From Cubamyces lactineus (taxonomy: Eukaryota; Basidiomycota; Agaricomycetes; Polyporales; Polyporaceae): a stretch of 64,000 nt of DNA. This document shows positions 11,364-23,318 of this stretch, in pieces; position 1 is the first letter of the stretch, and each line of letters begins with the position of its first letter. A program made the translations under genes and the position numbers. The stretch is from contig JACDTU010000001.1 of assembly GCA_022376465.1 (NCBI GenBank), positions 1,860,001 to 1,924,000 of the forward strand, given 5' to 3'. The notes under the pieces were generated by a model, which saw nothing but the letters and a program-made list of their open reading frames with translations, made no database searches and was not told the origin of the DNA.

Positions 11364-12975
11364 ATGCCTCGTTTCTTCGTCCTTCTATCTGTGCTCGTCC
11401 CGCTCTTTGCTGTGTTCTGGGTATGCCGGACCTTGTTCCCGACTTTTGACCTCCTCGTCGCCAGCCTGCCGCTCTCTTGGCCACTAGCCGTCCACCCGGA
11501 CGCGCAGCACACCCATGACGAACATGCTGCCGCACAGCAGCCTTTGCAGGCGATTCACTTGCATCGCCCTGAGGAGCATACCCAGCCGTCTCATGTTCCG
11601 ACGAGCGCGGGGAGCGTACCAGCCGAAGGGCAGTTCAAGCGCACGATTGTGGCTGTTGGAGACCTTCATGGAGATATGCCCAATGCACAGAAGGTGCTCC
11701 ATATGGCTGGTGTAGTTGACGAGCAGGGTAATTGGTCCGGCAATGTCGACTTCTTCGTCCAGACGGGCGACATCATCGACCGGTCCGTCATACGCCATAG
11801 CATATTCTCATGTGCACACGTTCTGATGCATGAAACAACGAAAACGCGACAATTACTACAGGGGAGACGATACGATCAAGTTGTATACGTGGATGGACAG
11901 ACTCCGGGACCAAGCACGCGCGGTCGGGGGAACCGTCCTGACGAACCTGGGTAATCACGAATGGATGAATGCCATCGGTCAGTAGTACTGTGTACAGTTA
12001 TATCATGCCATTGCTCACTCTGCTACCCAACAATCCAGGCGATTGGAGGTAAGTACGGCAGACCAGCGTATCTATGAGGCCGCGTTAGCTAATAACTCTC
12101 AAGGTATGTGCCTGCCACTGAAATCAAGACCTTCGGCTCCGTCGCCGCCCGCCAGAAAATGCTATCCACCGGGCGCATCGGGCGCAGCTGGGCGGTCAAC
12201 TACACCACGACCTCGCGTCTGCCTCTCCACCCGTCTCTCGGGCCGCCCAACACGGACTACGACCCTGCGACCGACTCTGTGTCCACCTCGCCTCTCTCGC
12301 ACGCCGCGATCTCGTTCGTCCACGGGGGACTCGCGCCGACCTATCCGGACCTGACGCCGTTCCCGTCGCGCATCAACGAGATCTCGGCGTCCCTGCTGCA
12401 CAAGCTGCAGCACCGCGCGGTGCAGCCGCCGCCGCATCCGCCGAACCCGTACCCCGGCTTGCCGCACGATGCGACGCACGAGGAGCACCGCTTGTACGGC
12501 TCGGATGGGCCGCTCTGGTATCGCAGCTGGGCGCTCGACCCTGAGGAGAAGGTGTGCAAGGAGGTGGACGACGTGCTGAGCAGGACGGGGACACGCCGGA
12601 TGGTGATGGGGCATACACCTGATTTTCAGGTAAATGCAGTGGCTTGCCGTCCTTCGAGTTTAGTGGTAGAACTCATCACATTGGTAGAAAATCGTCTCGA
12701 GATGCGGTGGAAAGATCATCATTATTGATACCGGTGAGCGCTCTCTCTTACTGTGACCGCCCCGCATGTCACTAACGCGCGTTGTAGGCATCTCGCACGC
12801 ATACGGTGGCGCGCTGTCTGCACTCTCGGTGACGTACACGCTAACGCCCACCTCCGAGTTCACCCACGCGGAGACGCAGAGGTGGACGGAGAAGGAGGTC
12901 GTGAAGGCCCTGTACGTTGACCGCGAAGTCCTCCTGGCCGAGGACGAGAGGGAGGTCGTTGGCGATTTCTTCTAG
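11364..12975 (+). CDS. Calcineurin-like metallophosphatase, Shewanella-like (SLP) type, with N-terminal membrane/signal segment
   Basis: The N-terminus MPRFFVLLSVLVPLFAVFWV is a signal anchor or signal peptide, so the enzyme is secretory or vacuolar. All PPP metal and phosphate motifs are in order: VAVGDLHGDM, QTGDIIDRGDD (split by intron 1), TNLGNHEWMNAIGDW, FVHGGLAP and VMGHTPDFQ, then KIVSRCGGKIIIIDTGISHA. The HGGLAPTYPDL and YGSDGPLWYRSW blocks resemble bacterial-type SLP phosphatases found in fungi and plants. A 10-nt exon (12039-12048) encodes the end of GDW and is required to keep frame; the flanking introns are 61 and 55 nt. It is divergent from the aspartic protease. Substrate unknown. 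Confidence 0.85.
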
Positions 12976-13571
12976 AGCTTTCAATCGGATGGGTTGTCGG
13001 TAACTTATGTATTTCTTCCTCTTGTTGTCGATGTTTGGCTGCCAGTGGAATATACCGCCCGAGTGGTCTCGGTGCTGGATGGTTCGATGCCGCTACTATG
13101 TGGCTGCCGATCGTATTAGCAGCGATATGTCGATGTTCCCATACAGTCATTACAAAGGTGCGTCATATTGAGATGATTCTATGGGGGCGTGCTCTTAGGT
13201 GCGTGCAACAAGGCTCAGAATATGATACAAGACTAGAGTACAGGTATATCAAGTGACGTCTATATACGGGGAGATAGATGGAGTAGTGTCGGATGCGAGG
13301 CGATGGTCAGATGAACCAGAACGGCGCATTCTCCCAGCGAGCAAGCTCAGTATTGAAGGAAGTCGGCGTTGCCAGTGCCGACCTCCCCTGCATCCCGGGC
13401 CCACTCTCCGCCCCAGACACCTTTGATACAAGTATTCTAGGGTATGTACGTACAAATCTATGGAAGGATCGGAAGAGAAGGAGAAGGGTAGGTTGTATAG
13501 TAGCGAAGAAGAGAGGAAGGTTATCGTAGTACACGAGAGGGTTGGGGACACAGCCGACTCGATGCCCACGA
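12976..13571. other. 3' intergenic region
   Basis: Lies between the phosphatase stop and the doubtful minus-strand gene. No convincing coding sequence. Confidence 0.4.
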
Positions 13572-14172
13572 TCATGGTTCGGTTGGCGAGGATGAGTTCG
13601 CCGGGGTAGACGACCGGGTATTAACTGGGTAAATGGAGCGTGGAGGTGTACGCAAGGCCGCATAGAGGCGGCCAGTTCGTCGCCGTCGTCTCCGCCATTT
13701 GCGCCTCGACCATGCAACCCTGATGCCGTTGAGAGTGCTGAAGTTGAGGTAGTGGGATGGAATCGGTATTGGCGTTGTCGGAGGTGATGGACAGCGGTAT
13801 CTAGAATCCACGGAAATGACCCTTGGAGAGGGCTGTACCGTTCGGATCGCCGGTTGGATGAGAGGGAGGGGGCGAACTGGTAGGAAGAAGTCGTCGAACG
13901 TGATTGTGATGGAGTCAAGGCCGACGCTGCCAGAGCGTTGACCTTGAACGATTATAACTCCTTTGATGCTGTAACCCAAGTTTAGCCAATCGCTCGTTGA
14001 TCTAAATGAGTGTGACGCACAAAGGAACTCCAGCGGAGTCATCGCCGTCCCGGAATCCAATGAGGAAGCTGCTGCCCAGAGTGAAGACGCCAGGAGAGAG
14101 CTGGCTACAGTGTGAGAGAGGGAGAGTCTCGAGAGTGATGAGGGCCATGCTGAAGATGGCGATGAGCATCAT
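13572..14172 (-). CDS. Possible small secreted protein, unrecognised
   Basis: A TATA box (14264-14270) precedes the ATG at 14172, which opens a hydrophobic, signal-like leader (MMLIAIFSMALITLETLPL). The next open frame reads STSDWLNLGYSIKGVIIVQG and LDSITITFDDFF, which looks folded, then a low-complexity Arg/Ser/Pro tail to a stop at 13572. The leader and this frame are out of register; a roughly 37-nt intron starting after SH and ending at GGGCAG would join them, which is short for this genome. The model could be wrong, the gene broken, or the C-terminal part spliced differently. No family recognised. Confidence 0.3.
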
Positions 14173-14263
14173 GGTGGGCTATGCGATCAACGCAGAGTAG
14201 ATGATGTTCAGCTGAGAGGAAGAGGACGTATGTTTCTGAGGAGAGCAGGGACGTTGGGCTGGC

Positions 14264-14270
14264 TTTTATA
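14264..14270 (-). promoter_or_regulatory. TATA box of the possible small secreted gene
   Basis: TATAAAA on the minus strand, 93 bp before the ATG at 14172. Confidence 0.4.
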
Positions 14271-15496
14271 TGTCGAAGGCGGCGTGCAGGACGCGATCGG
14301 ACAGAACCTTGTTTTGTTTAACAGACCTCACGGGAGGACGCGGACGCGTCGTTTGTCGGTGTATGTTCGATTCTGAAGTCGACTGGACCTGCCCGATTAG
14401 GGTAGTGACCTGCCGTATTCGGATGTGGCTGGGGCTGGTAGCCTCGTGGCGTCATAGGGTTCACCTACGGTTGGCAGGTCCTGTCGAGGCATGTGTTTAC
14501 AAGAGGCTGTCGTTTCCTGTTGTTCGTACACAGCGGCTGCCTAGTGACATTTGTGATTTGTGAGGCCTTGCTAGTAGTACCTCCTCGCGAGCTATACAAA
14601 GCGATTGTTTTGTTGCTGCAAGGTATATGTTCCTCCATTGTGCCGTAGCCCATCACCTATCGTTACTAGCGATGTGCATGGCCCAACAGCCGTAGCTCAC
14701 CAAACCTTCATGTGTCCTGTCCTCTCTACTGGCATTTCCGCCATAAACGCCTTTTCAGCGACGACGGTCTCCCCGAATGCGACTAGAGTTGTCAGCCTCC
14801 GCTCATAGTCCGGGAAACACTTGATTTACTCCTTGCTGTAGCTAAATGACTGTATAGCAAATCATGTAACCTCGTTAGTCTTGCTTACCAAAGCCACGTT
14901 ATGGCTAAGACCAAATAATACGCTTATTTGCGCATAATGCGATCTTCCTACGCCTAGCAGAGTCATGTACGATCGCGTAAGTGCCACCAGAAGGATTCAA
15001 ACTTGTAAGTCGAGGTCCATCTAACCACCTGTACCAGATCTACGAGGTTAAGACTAGCGGTAAATCTGAAGATGCTTGAGAATCGCTCGTCCTCTCAGGG
15101 CACGATCATCCACGCCTGGGCCGGACGCTTTCCTCATGTCGATATGCCGATGAAGGTGGGTAGGGAACGTTCTAGATCCTGTGCTTCCGAGTCCGACTTT
15201 GACGACTCTGAACGAGATAGCCGCATATAAAGCACCTATGGCGCGAGAAGAACTCGTCCTTGCATGAGGTCGGCTCAGGTTGCTCGGAAAGAGCGATACG
15301 GAAGAGGGCAAAGAAAGCCGAGAAAGACGGAAGTGGTGAAGCACAGCCGACAGTCCGAACTTGCTGCTAGGATGTGACGTCATGCACGTGTTAGGCAGGA
15401 GGCTTGCCATATACGGGTAAGCGGAAGCGGGTCTGTCGAAGGGACGTGATCGGCGCGTTCTATGGGCACTCCAATGACATCCGACCGTGCACGAGA
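14271..15496. other. Intergenic region with a tRNA-like fragment
   Basis: No credible coding exon. A short minus-strand tRNA-like element is present at about 14985-15035 and is discussed under findings. Confidence 0.4.
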
Positions 15497-15502
15497 TATA
15501 TA
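15497..15502 (+). promoter_or_regulatory. TATA box
   Basis: TATATA about 130 bp upstream of the ATG at 15631. Confidence 0.45.
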
Positions 15503-15630
15503 CGCCCCCCGTCGCCTTCCTGAACACAAACGCTCTTTCTCTCTGATACCACGCACATCCTCATACCCACACACATATTCACCCCCTTTCTTGCGACACT
15601 GCGTGTTCAAGAGACATCCCCAGTAACATC

Positions 15631-17003
15631 ATGGCCAACGACAGATCTACCTTCATCGACTACGCCACCACACCAGCCAGTGAGCAGAGTGTCTACTTCG
15701 ACGCTCCCATCGCCGTCTGGAGCAAAAAGTCCTCTGACGGCACTCCCCGCCCCCGACCAGGCACAGCTGACGAACACGCCACTACTCTCCCCGGCGCGTT
15801 CGAGCCAGACCAATCCGAGAGCGACGTCGCCACCAAGAGGCTTTCAGTCGGTATCCCTCGCGATCCTGTCGTCCGCAAGCATCCCGCGGACGGCGATGAG
15901 GACGAAGCACAGTCGAGTCCCGCCGATCATGCGCAGAACGAGGACGCAGAGGCGGCTACCAAATTCGATCCGAAGTCTGCACACCGCCGTGCTACATCGG
16001 CTGCTGACTCGGGATACGGGTCGGCGTCGGGTATGGAACCCATCCCAGTGGTATGGACCGAATCGCCTAGTCAAGAGGCCCACCACCGTGGGCAGGTCCT
16101 GCAGCGCTCCCTTGAGGACGAGGACGAGGATGGCGACTACCGGAGTGCGAGGCGCGACAGCCCATTCAAACGCGCCTCTTCCCTCCGCTCGTTCCGATCT
16201 ATGGGGCAGCGGGCTAGCATCGGTGGCACGGACATGGACGACAGGGGAAGTGTGAAGACGAGCCCTTCACTAATCCGGAGACGGCGCGTCAGCCTCACTG
16301 GAGGCAGCTTCGCGAGCGGCGCTGGAACAGTCGGGCCCGCCTCTACTCCGATGTTGGACGAGTCGTTTGACGAGCGGAGTAGGACGGCGGAGATGAGTAT
16401 GAGTGAGAAGCAGAAGATGAAGCTGACGAAGTCTCAGCGTGAGTGTCTATATTTGATTAACATTACTCGCGGATTCGCTAAGTGTGAATCAGTCAAGGAG
16501 GGTAAGAAGGTAGTGAAAATCATCAAGGCGGAGGGGAAGGCGGAGAAGAAAGCGCTTGAAGAGGCCGTCAAGGAACTCGCCGATATCCAAAAGCTACAGA
16601 AGACCGCTGTCAAGGTGGGTAGCCTGGTGACATCGCTCAATCCCTGTATCTCATCCGTAACCCACCACTTGTAGGAGGAGGCCAAGTCGTATTCCACATA
16701 TGCCAAGGCACTCCGCGAGTTCCACAAAGCCGAACTCGAGTTCTTCGCTGCGCGTGCGAAGTACGAGCGCGCGCAGGCGGATCTCAAGGCTCTTGAAGAC
16801 GTACGAGAAGCGTCCAAGCAGCACGCGCAGGAGACAACGGAGATGCTGCAGGAGAAAAATAGGGAGGTCGAGTGGTTGCGTGCCCAGAAGGCTACGGACG
16901 ACGTGAGTGTTTTGACCATGATGATTCGCTTGACGGCTGACATATGGGCGGAATACAGCGCGAGAGGGAGGCAAAGATCAGACAACTCACCGGCAAGGCG
17001 TAA
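15631..17003 (+). CDS. Ser-rich protein with C-terminal coiled coil, unrecognised
   Basis: The ATG at 15631 opens MANDRSTFIDYATTPASEQS. Exon 1 is a disordered region of ~270 residues rich in Ser, Asp/Glu and basic phosphosite-like patches (FKRASSLRSFRS, RRRRVSLTGGS). After an intron near 16440-16490 the protein turns into a long charged helix (GKKVVKIIKAEGKAEKKALE, then LREFHKAELEFFAARAKYER and LQEKNREVEWLRAQ), clearly a coiled coil, and a short last exon ends REAKIRQLTGKA. RRxS sites suggest regulation by basophilic kinases, as in eisosome or cortical scaffold proteins, but I recognise no named domain and assign no function. Confidence 0.75.
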
Positions 17004-18519
17004 AATGTCTTTTCGACGCTCCCAGCTCTTGCTACATCTTAGTTAATGTTGTATGATCATGTCAAATACGGAGTGATACCCCCATATTCTGTTGGCTAGA
17101 TCCTTGTTCATGTCATCGCATGCGGATTGTACACGTTTTCAACCGATGCTGGGGTCACTCTGGGTCTGTGTACCCGAAGGTCGTTTTGAAGTTGCTTAGT
17201 CGCAGGATCACAGTGGGCGGTGCAGGTGGTGGTTTCCGAACGACAGAAGTTGCCTGATGCGGCGAACATACTACTCACATAAGCGCTCGTTTCGCTGCTT
17301 CCGCGCCAACTGGCGGAGGTTCTTGAACTTCGGTTTAGACCACTAGCATGCTATTCTCCCGCTATGGAGGTCCGAGGATTGCCGCATCAAAGCCCAGCGC
17401 TGCTCTAGAATGTACCCTTATCAAGCATCACTCGCGATATGTACATACTCCGAGTTCGGCTCATCGACGCCCTCCTACATCACTGTTCTCGCGCTAGCTT
17501 CGGAATTCGACGTCCAGTTGACCAAGGCCACCGCAGATCTTCCCGGTTCCCGGACATGCATTACAAGACCAGCTTGGCGTTAAGTACAGCTAAAGTTGCT
17601 CGTGAGTACATACTGTGTACGATTTCCCGAGGACCACAGCCTACCTCCGAGAAGGCCTGCATACCGTACAGCACATGGGCACCCCGCCGCGGGACATGGA
17701 ATAAGAGTTGCACAGCACCCTTCTCGCCCCAGAGGCCTCCGCGTCTCCCTCTCAAGTTGACGGCAGTCAATCAATTCTTTAGTCGCCGGAGGCAGCGCTG
17801 GCTCGGCGTGCTCGGTGTACGTGTGCCCGCCGCATTATGACAGTAGCGGTGCCTCCGTCTTCAAGCCGGGATCATCCGCATAGAGAAAGCATCACGGCAG
17901 GCTTCCATTGAGGTGCTCATCGCCCCTCTGTGTGTGCCGGCTGCGGACCTCGCTCGAGCAAGAGGCGAGGAACATTGTACTGCGGTGCGAGGATTCGTGT
18001 GTGTAACACGTGCGTATATGCAGTCGTTGTTGTTGTGGATGCTGATATATCGTTCTCTGTAAAGTGTGACCTGAGCATTAGCTGTCGTGTGAAATTCGAA
18101 CCAAGGTTCGATGGTATCTAGTGCAGCGCGCGGCGATGATATAGGTATGTATGCATGCGTCCGACGACGATGCAGGGTCCTCCGGGACGCCATATCCGCT
18201 GAGCTGCATTCACCTCATGTCGCCGCTGCAGGAGCAACGAGGCATGCTCAGCGCTCAGCTGTCAACCTACCTGCACGAACTCTCAGAAACGCCGTGACCG
18301 CCGCCCTGTACGCAAGCAACCGCACAGCTCTCTAGGGCCGCCCTATGATCGTACGGGTTCTCTCACAAGAGGGCGGTGCAACAGGCGTTGATGCAAAATG
18401 TCAACTCCAGCCATCTACATCTGCTGCTTTCCGCTGTCCAGAAGCCTTGTTGGGATGCATCCGACCAGAGGGGCTTCTTCTCATCTCCCGTCAGCGCATG
18501 GCGGCCGTGTGCATCCTCG
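17004..18519. other. Long intergenic region without recognisable gene
   Basis: 1.5 kb between two plus-strand genes. Open frames here are short and show neither protein-like composition nor usable splice sites. It may contain regulatory DNA for the sedolisin gene. Confidence 0.4.
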
Positions 18520-18527
18520 TATATATA
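18520..18527 (+). promoter_or_regulatory. TATA box of the sedolisin gene
   Basis: TATATATA 149 bp upstream of the ATG at 18669. Confidence 0.5.
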
Positions 18528-18668
18528 CACGTTCAGGTCGACCCAGGATCCCCGCAGTCCGTCCTCGAGAGTTACGCTCCCTCGGTAGTTCCAGCCTGCG
18601 TTCAGGCCCGGTCCCCCGCCATACTTCGGTCCCTCGCCATAGCCTATAATCTCGGACACGGCACAGCC

Positions 18669-21045
18669 ATGATCACGCTACGCATCTTGATTGTTCTCCT
18701 GGGCGTAGCACTCGCAGTGAGCGCCGTATCCATCCCTGGCTCGTCTCTCTCGCGACGGGTCCTGCACGAGCGGCGCGATGCACCTCCGCACGGATGGACG
18801 CTCCACCAACGGGCCGACCCCGATACAGTCCTGCCGCTCAGTATAGCGCTCCGCCAGTCGAACGTGCACAACCTTGATGGCTACCTTCAGGACATCGCGG
18901 ACCCGGAGTCGCCAAACTATGGCCAGTGGTGGACGCCCGCGCGCGTCGTCAAGACATTCCGCCCCTCCGCGCAGACGATGGGCACTGTGCGTACGTGGCT
19001 CGCAGAAGAGAACATTGCCCTAGACCGCGTGCAGATGAGCAAGGACGGTGGGTATATGCGCGCGAACGTCACTGTCGCGGAGGCGGAGCGACTGCTGGCG
19101 ACAGAGTACTATGTCTACCGGCACGAGGACGGGTCCGAAGACGTCGGGTGCCACCATGGGTACCACCTGCCCGAGCACATCGTCGACCACGTCGACCTCG
19201 TCACGCCAACCGTACAATTCGAGACCGTCAGGCTCCATGGGTACTCCAACCAGCGGAAGCGGCGGGCGGTTGCTCAGGAGCAGGTGCGAGATGCGCATAC
19301 AAAGGCGACGGGGTATATGAAGAGGCCGAACGGGGTCGCGCCGAAAAAGGCGGGCCAGATCTGGATGGACGTTGAGCATTGCGACCAGCTCGCGACGATT
19401 GATTGCTTCCGCGCGTTGTACGACTTTTACCCAAACCTCACGGAGACGAGCAAGAATACGGTCGGAGTCGGTGAGTGAACCGTTGCGCGCTCTTCCTTGG
19501 GCTTTCGTTATGGCAGAGGCTCGCATATTGACTGTGTTTGTGATTGTGCAGTTGAGCTTGGTGACCAGCTGCTGAACTTGGATGACCTGAAGATGTTCCT
19601 CGAGAAGTTCAACCCGGACGCGGCTGGGAATGTCCCTAAGTTCATCGGGATCGACACGGATACGAGTGCGTATGCATGCATGCAATCTCGATGGGGTGCC
19701 ATGCAACTAATGAACCTTCTTCTAAGACGCGGGTAATCTCACCACCGCTACCGACCCAAACTTCATCTCGGAAGGCGACCTCGACTTTGAACTCGTCATT
19801 GGCCTGCTAGGAGCCAAACAGGAGGTCCAACTCTACGAAGTAGGCTCAGGTAGGTACTCCTCTCCTCCACCATTCCAATTTACTACAATCAGCGTACTGA
19901 CATGATGTGAATGCTCTCGCATACAGGCGGCTCTGTGAACTTCTTCCTCGACGGCATCGACGGCTCCTTCTGTACATTCGAGGGCGGTGACGACCCGAAC
20001 ATCGACGGGATCATACCCAACGAAGATTGCGGCACCGCTCTGCCCGCTAACGTATTCTCCGTCTCGTTCACTGGCGGCGAGGACCTCCCGCCGTTCTACA
20101 TGCAGCGCGAGTGCCAGGAACTCGGCAAGGTACGGACACTCCTTCCCCTCTTCCCACCGCACCACATCGTCGTGTCAGTATCGCTGATCCGCCTCACGCT
20201 CTAGCTGACCATGACGGGGATCACGTTCCTGTTCGCGTCGGGGGACAACGGCGTCGCGTCCAACGGCGACAACTTATGTTTGGCCGACAACGGCACGGCC
20301 GTCCCAGGCCCTGGCAACTTCCTGCCCAACTTCCCGTCGACGTGCCCGTACGTCACTGCGGTCGGTGCGACTCAGGTCGACCCCGGAAAATCCGTACGTA
20401 TCTCCCTTTTATCCCGTGCACTCCCGTCCTCTCGCTCTGCACATTCGCTCACTCACCGCCCCGCGTCCCCACCAGGTGCACGACCCCGAGAGCGCCCCGA
20501 CCGCATTCGGCTCCGGGGGCGGCTTCTCCAACGTCTTCCCGCGACCGCACTTCCAGCACCGGCAGGTCGCGCGGTACCTCTCCGCGCTCGGGGACGCGGT
20601 CGACCCGCGGCTGTTCAACCGCAGCGGGCGCGCGATCCCGGACGTGTCAGCGAACGGGTTCCCGACGGCGGCGGTGATCGACGCGAACTACACGATCGTG
20701 GGCGGGTCGTCCGCGGCGACGCCGATCTGGGCGGCGGTCGTCGTTGCGATTAATGATGCGCGGCTGGCGCATGGGAAGGGGCCTGTGGGGCATATCAACC
20801 ACGCTGTGCGTATACTCGTTTCTTTGGTTGCATGTTTCTGTGCAAGTGTGAGTTTTTGTTTTGACGCGTTGATCGGGCAGCTCTACTCGCACTTGTTCGC
20901 GGACGCGTTCCACGACGTGACGAACGGGACGAACCCCGGTTGTGGAACGGACGGCTTCCCTGCGATGCCAGGGTGGGACCCCGTCACCGGCCTGGGCACG
21001 CCCAACTTCCCGAAACTCGTGAAAAGGTTCTTAGCCTTGAAGTAA
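18669..21045 (+). CDS. Secreted tripeptidyl peptidase / sedolisin (family S53)
   Basis: I chose the ATG at 18669 because it starts the signal peptide (MITLRILIVLLGVALAVSAV); the frame upstream lacks protein character. A ~190-residue propeptide (LPLSIALRQSNVHNLDGYLQ, SPNYGQWWTPARVVKTFRPS) precedes the catalytic domain. The Glu-Asp pair is in SEGDLDFELVIGL, the oxyanion Asp in LFASGDNGVAS, and the nucleophile in IVGGSSAATPIWAA. The C-terminal calcium-site region reads DVTNGTNPGC and WDPVTGLGTPNFP. About seven introns. The enzyme works at acid pH outside the cell, releasing tripeptides or making endoproteolytic cuts; fungi use such enzymes for nutrition. Confidence 0.92.
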
Positions 21046-21548
21046 GGCGGAGTAAGTGGCTGTGTACGCATCCATAGTATATTGTGAGGGCCGGAGCGGA
21101 TATTCGCTTCTCCGTTCGTTGTGTGGAATTAGGACCATTTGGGTAGGGATCATTGACATTGGGTACTAGTAGCATCAAGCTTTCATTCAAGGACTGTACC
21201 ATAAACGATACCTGTATTGCACGGACTGTACATAGCCAGCGTAGTCGCTTCATCGATCACTTCACTCAAAAGCACCGCTGTGTAGATTCTATGCCGTCCG
21301 TATGAGATCCGGATAAGTGTCAAATGAACCGTGACGTCCCGTCTAGTCATTGTCTCCTACCGAACATTCCAGCTATAGAGCACATTGAGAGAAGATAGAG
21401 ATCCAGAGAGATACAGCCCATAGCTACACTGCGTACACACCACTACAAATAATTACCGAGACTCCGCCTCCGTGTACATGTCTTGCTAAGTACCGAGCCG
21501 AGCCGAGCCGTCTTCCTAGTCGTAGTCAAGGACAGGGCCCGCTTTGTG
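21046..21548. other. Convergent intergenic region
   Basis: 3' ends of the sedolisin and Gln-rich genes. Nothing else seen. Confidence 0.4.
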
Positions 21549-22905
21549 CTAGAACATGAGCGGCTGTGGCCAGTCCGGGAGACTGCTGAGCGCGGCGTTG
21601 ATCGCCTCGCGCACCCTTCGCTTGGACGCGACGTCGCTCGACTGGCGGTAGCCCGTGAAGACCTCCTGCATCTGGAACGATCCCGCCGCGACCGTGTCTG
21701 TCAACGGTGCATACACCCATCAGCCATACCGCATACAATTGCGTGGGGGGCGCGGCGCAGAGCGCGCCGAGGATGGGAGTAAGAAGCATGAGCACTCACC
21801 GACGTGCAGGCCGGCCTCCTTGGTCATGTGCTCAAGCTGGGCGTATTGTTGTGCGGGTCCGCCGCCGTACATCCCGCCACCGCCGGCGCTGAATAAGCCC
21901 GCGCCGCCGAGCGCGCGCAGGCGGGCTTCGAGCTCCTGTTTGCGAGCCTCCCACGCCGCCTTGAGCGCGTCGAAGCAATTCTGCGCCTGATGATTATAGA
22001 CAGGGACGAGCAGATGGATGGAGAAGATGCATCATGTCCATCGCCGTCATAGCAGGAGCGCAAGTGATGTGAATAGCCGTATATGTTAGTGCGGGTACTG
22101 GATATATGCAAGGGCGTGTGGAAGGGCGCACCTGTTTCCAAGTGTACGAGTCCCACGACTCGAGCTCCGCCTTGTGGGACACGACGAACTCGCGCGGGTG
22201 CGGCTGCTGCTGGCGCTGGCCGTACTGCCCTCCAGGGCCCCCACTGGGACCCGCCGGAGCACCCATCGCGCCCTGGCTCTGCATGCTCTGCTGCTGCTGC
22301 GCATACGGATCGAACTCGGCGAGGTACTGTTGTTGTTGCTGTTGTTGCGGCTGTTGCGGGTACCCTTGCTGGTACCCCTGCCCAGGCCCAGCACCATACT
22401 GTGCGTATCCCGAATATTGCGGCTGCTGCTGCTGCTGCTGGGCTTGCTGCATTGGTGGCGCGCCGTACGCGCCGTTGATCTGGCCCGCGAGCTGCTGCCC
22501 GAACGCGCTCGAGGGCTGGAACGGGCCCGAGGACATCTGCGGTTGTTGCGCAGGCGGCGACATTATCTGCCCATAAGGCTGCTGCTGGGGCTGAGAGTAG
22601 CTCGGGCCTGCTGGTGCCCACCCCGAGAGCTGTGGCTGTGGCTGCGGCTGCGGCTGGTACCCGCCTGCATTATACCCCGAGGGCGAGGCGACGCCCTGGG
22701 AGTAGTACCCCGTCTGGTTGGGGCTAATCGTAGAGCCCTGTGGTGTGTTGAGCCAGGATGTGTACTGAGATGAGGCGGGGGAGAGGTCGCCTGTGGCTGA
22801 GATGTCGGGGAAGCGTGCGAGGGCGTTTGCGGAGTGGTCGATGAAGGGGTTGTTGGAGAGCTCTGGTGGGGGAGAGTTGTACGTTGGCCGCGAGGAGTAC
22901 ATGTT
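21549..22905 (-). CDS. Gln/Pro-rich protein with C-terminal helical segment, unrecognised
   Basis: The frame is open up to an ATG at 23043, but the ATG at 22905 (MYSSRPTYNSPPPELSNNPF) follows a pyrimidine-rich tract ending in CACCCAAGC, typical of a fungal transcription start, so I prefer it. The first exon (to ~22132) is a low-complexity region rich in Gln, Tyr, Gly and Pro with several polyQ runs, then EFVVSHKAELESWDSYTWKQ. The later exons are ordered: NCFDALKAAWEARKQELEAR, YAQLEHMTKEAGLHV, SKRRVREAINAALSSLPDWP. It looks like a prion-like low-complexity domain attached to a short conserved helical module. Function unknown. Confidence 0.72.
22306..22460. repeat. CAG/CTG-rich tracts coding polyglutamine
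   Basis: Several interrupted CTG/TTG triplet runs on the plus strand, read as polyQ on the minus strand in the Gln-rich gene. Confidence 0.8.
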
Positions 22906-23318
22906 GTCGGAGGGCTTGGCTGGAGGAGAAGGCTTGGGGAAGGCTTGGGTGAGAGAAGGAAGAGGCAGAGTGGGAGATCGTATGCAGCCTTCGCCCGCTT
23001 TGGCTCTTGCTGCGCGCGCCCGCTCGGGAGGCAGTGACGCCATCTACCACGTGACACGCGTCTCATTTACACCCGCCCGCGTCGCGACGCGTCCTCGGAC
23101 GATCCTCGAGCTCGCCTTCCAGCAGTCCAAGAGCATTCAGACATGGACTATTTCTATGTTGCAACGAGTTGTGATTGACATAAAGTTACATGCATACATC
23201 TTCCTCCTAACCGTGTATCTTACAGGCTCATACCGTTGATAACAAGTGCACAAAGTAGAAAGAAGAAAACAGAAAACGAGAATGTCCATATAAGCATACG
23301 AACCAGTCAGCTCAACCG
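22906..23318. other. Upstream region of the Gln-rich gene
   Basis: Contains the likely 5' UTR and promoter of the Gln-rich gene and the 3' end of the next minus-strand gene. Confidence 0.4.

Noticed and set aside
15054..15527. Open minus-strand frame of 157 codons
   Set aside because: Low-complexity Ser/Arg composition, no domain, and overlap with the promoter of the next gene; looks like chance.
17439..17840. Plus-strand frame of 133 codons
   Set aside because: No splice partners, no motif, and random-looking composition.
18070..18120. GGTTCGAATTTC on the minus strand, resembling a tRNA B box
   Set aside because: The T-stem does not pair and no D-arm or anticodon arm can be drawn around it.
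18345..18668. In-frame upstream extension of the sedolisin
   Set aside because: It lies around and upstream of the TATA box and would bury the signal peptide; the ATG at 18669 is the better start.
22906..23043. Longer N-terminus of the Gln-rich protein from the ATG at 23043
   Set aside because: The stretch is pyrimidine-rich and ends in a typical transcription start; more likely promoter and 5' UTR, though not excluded.
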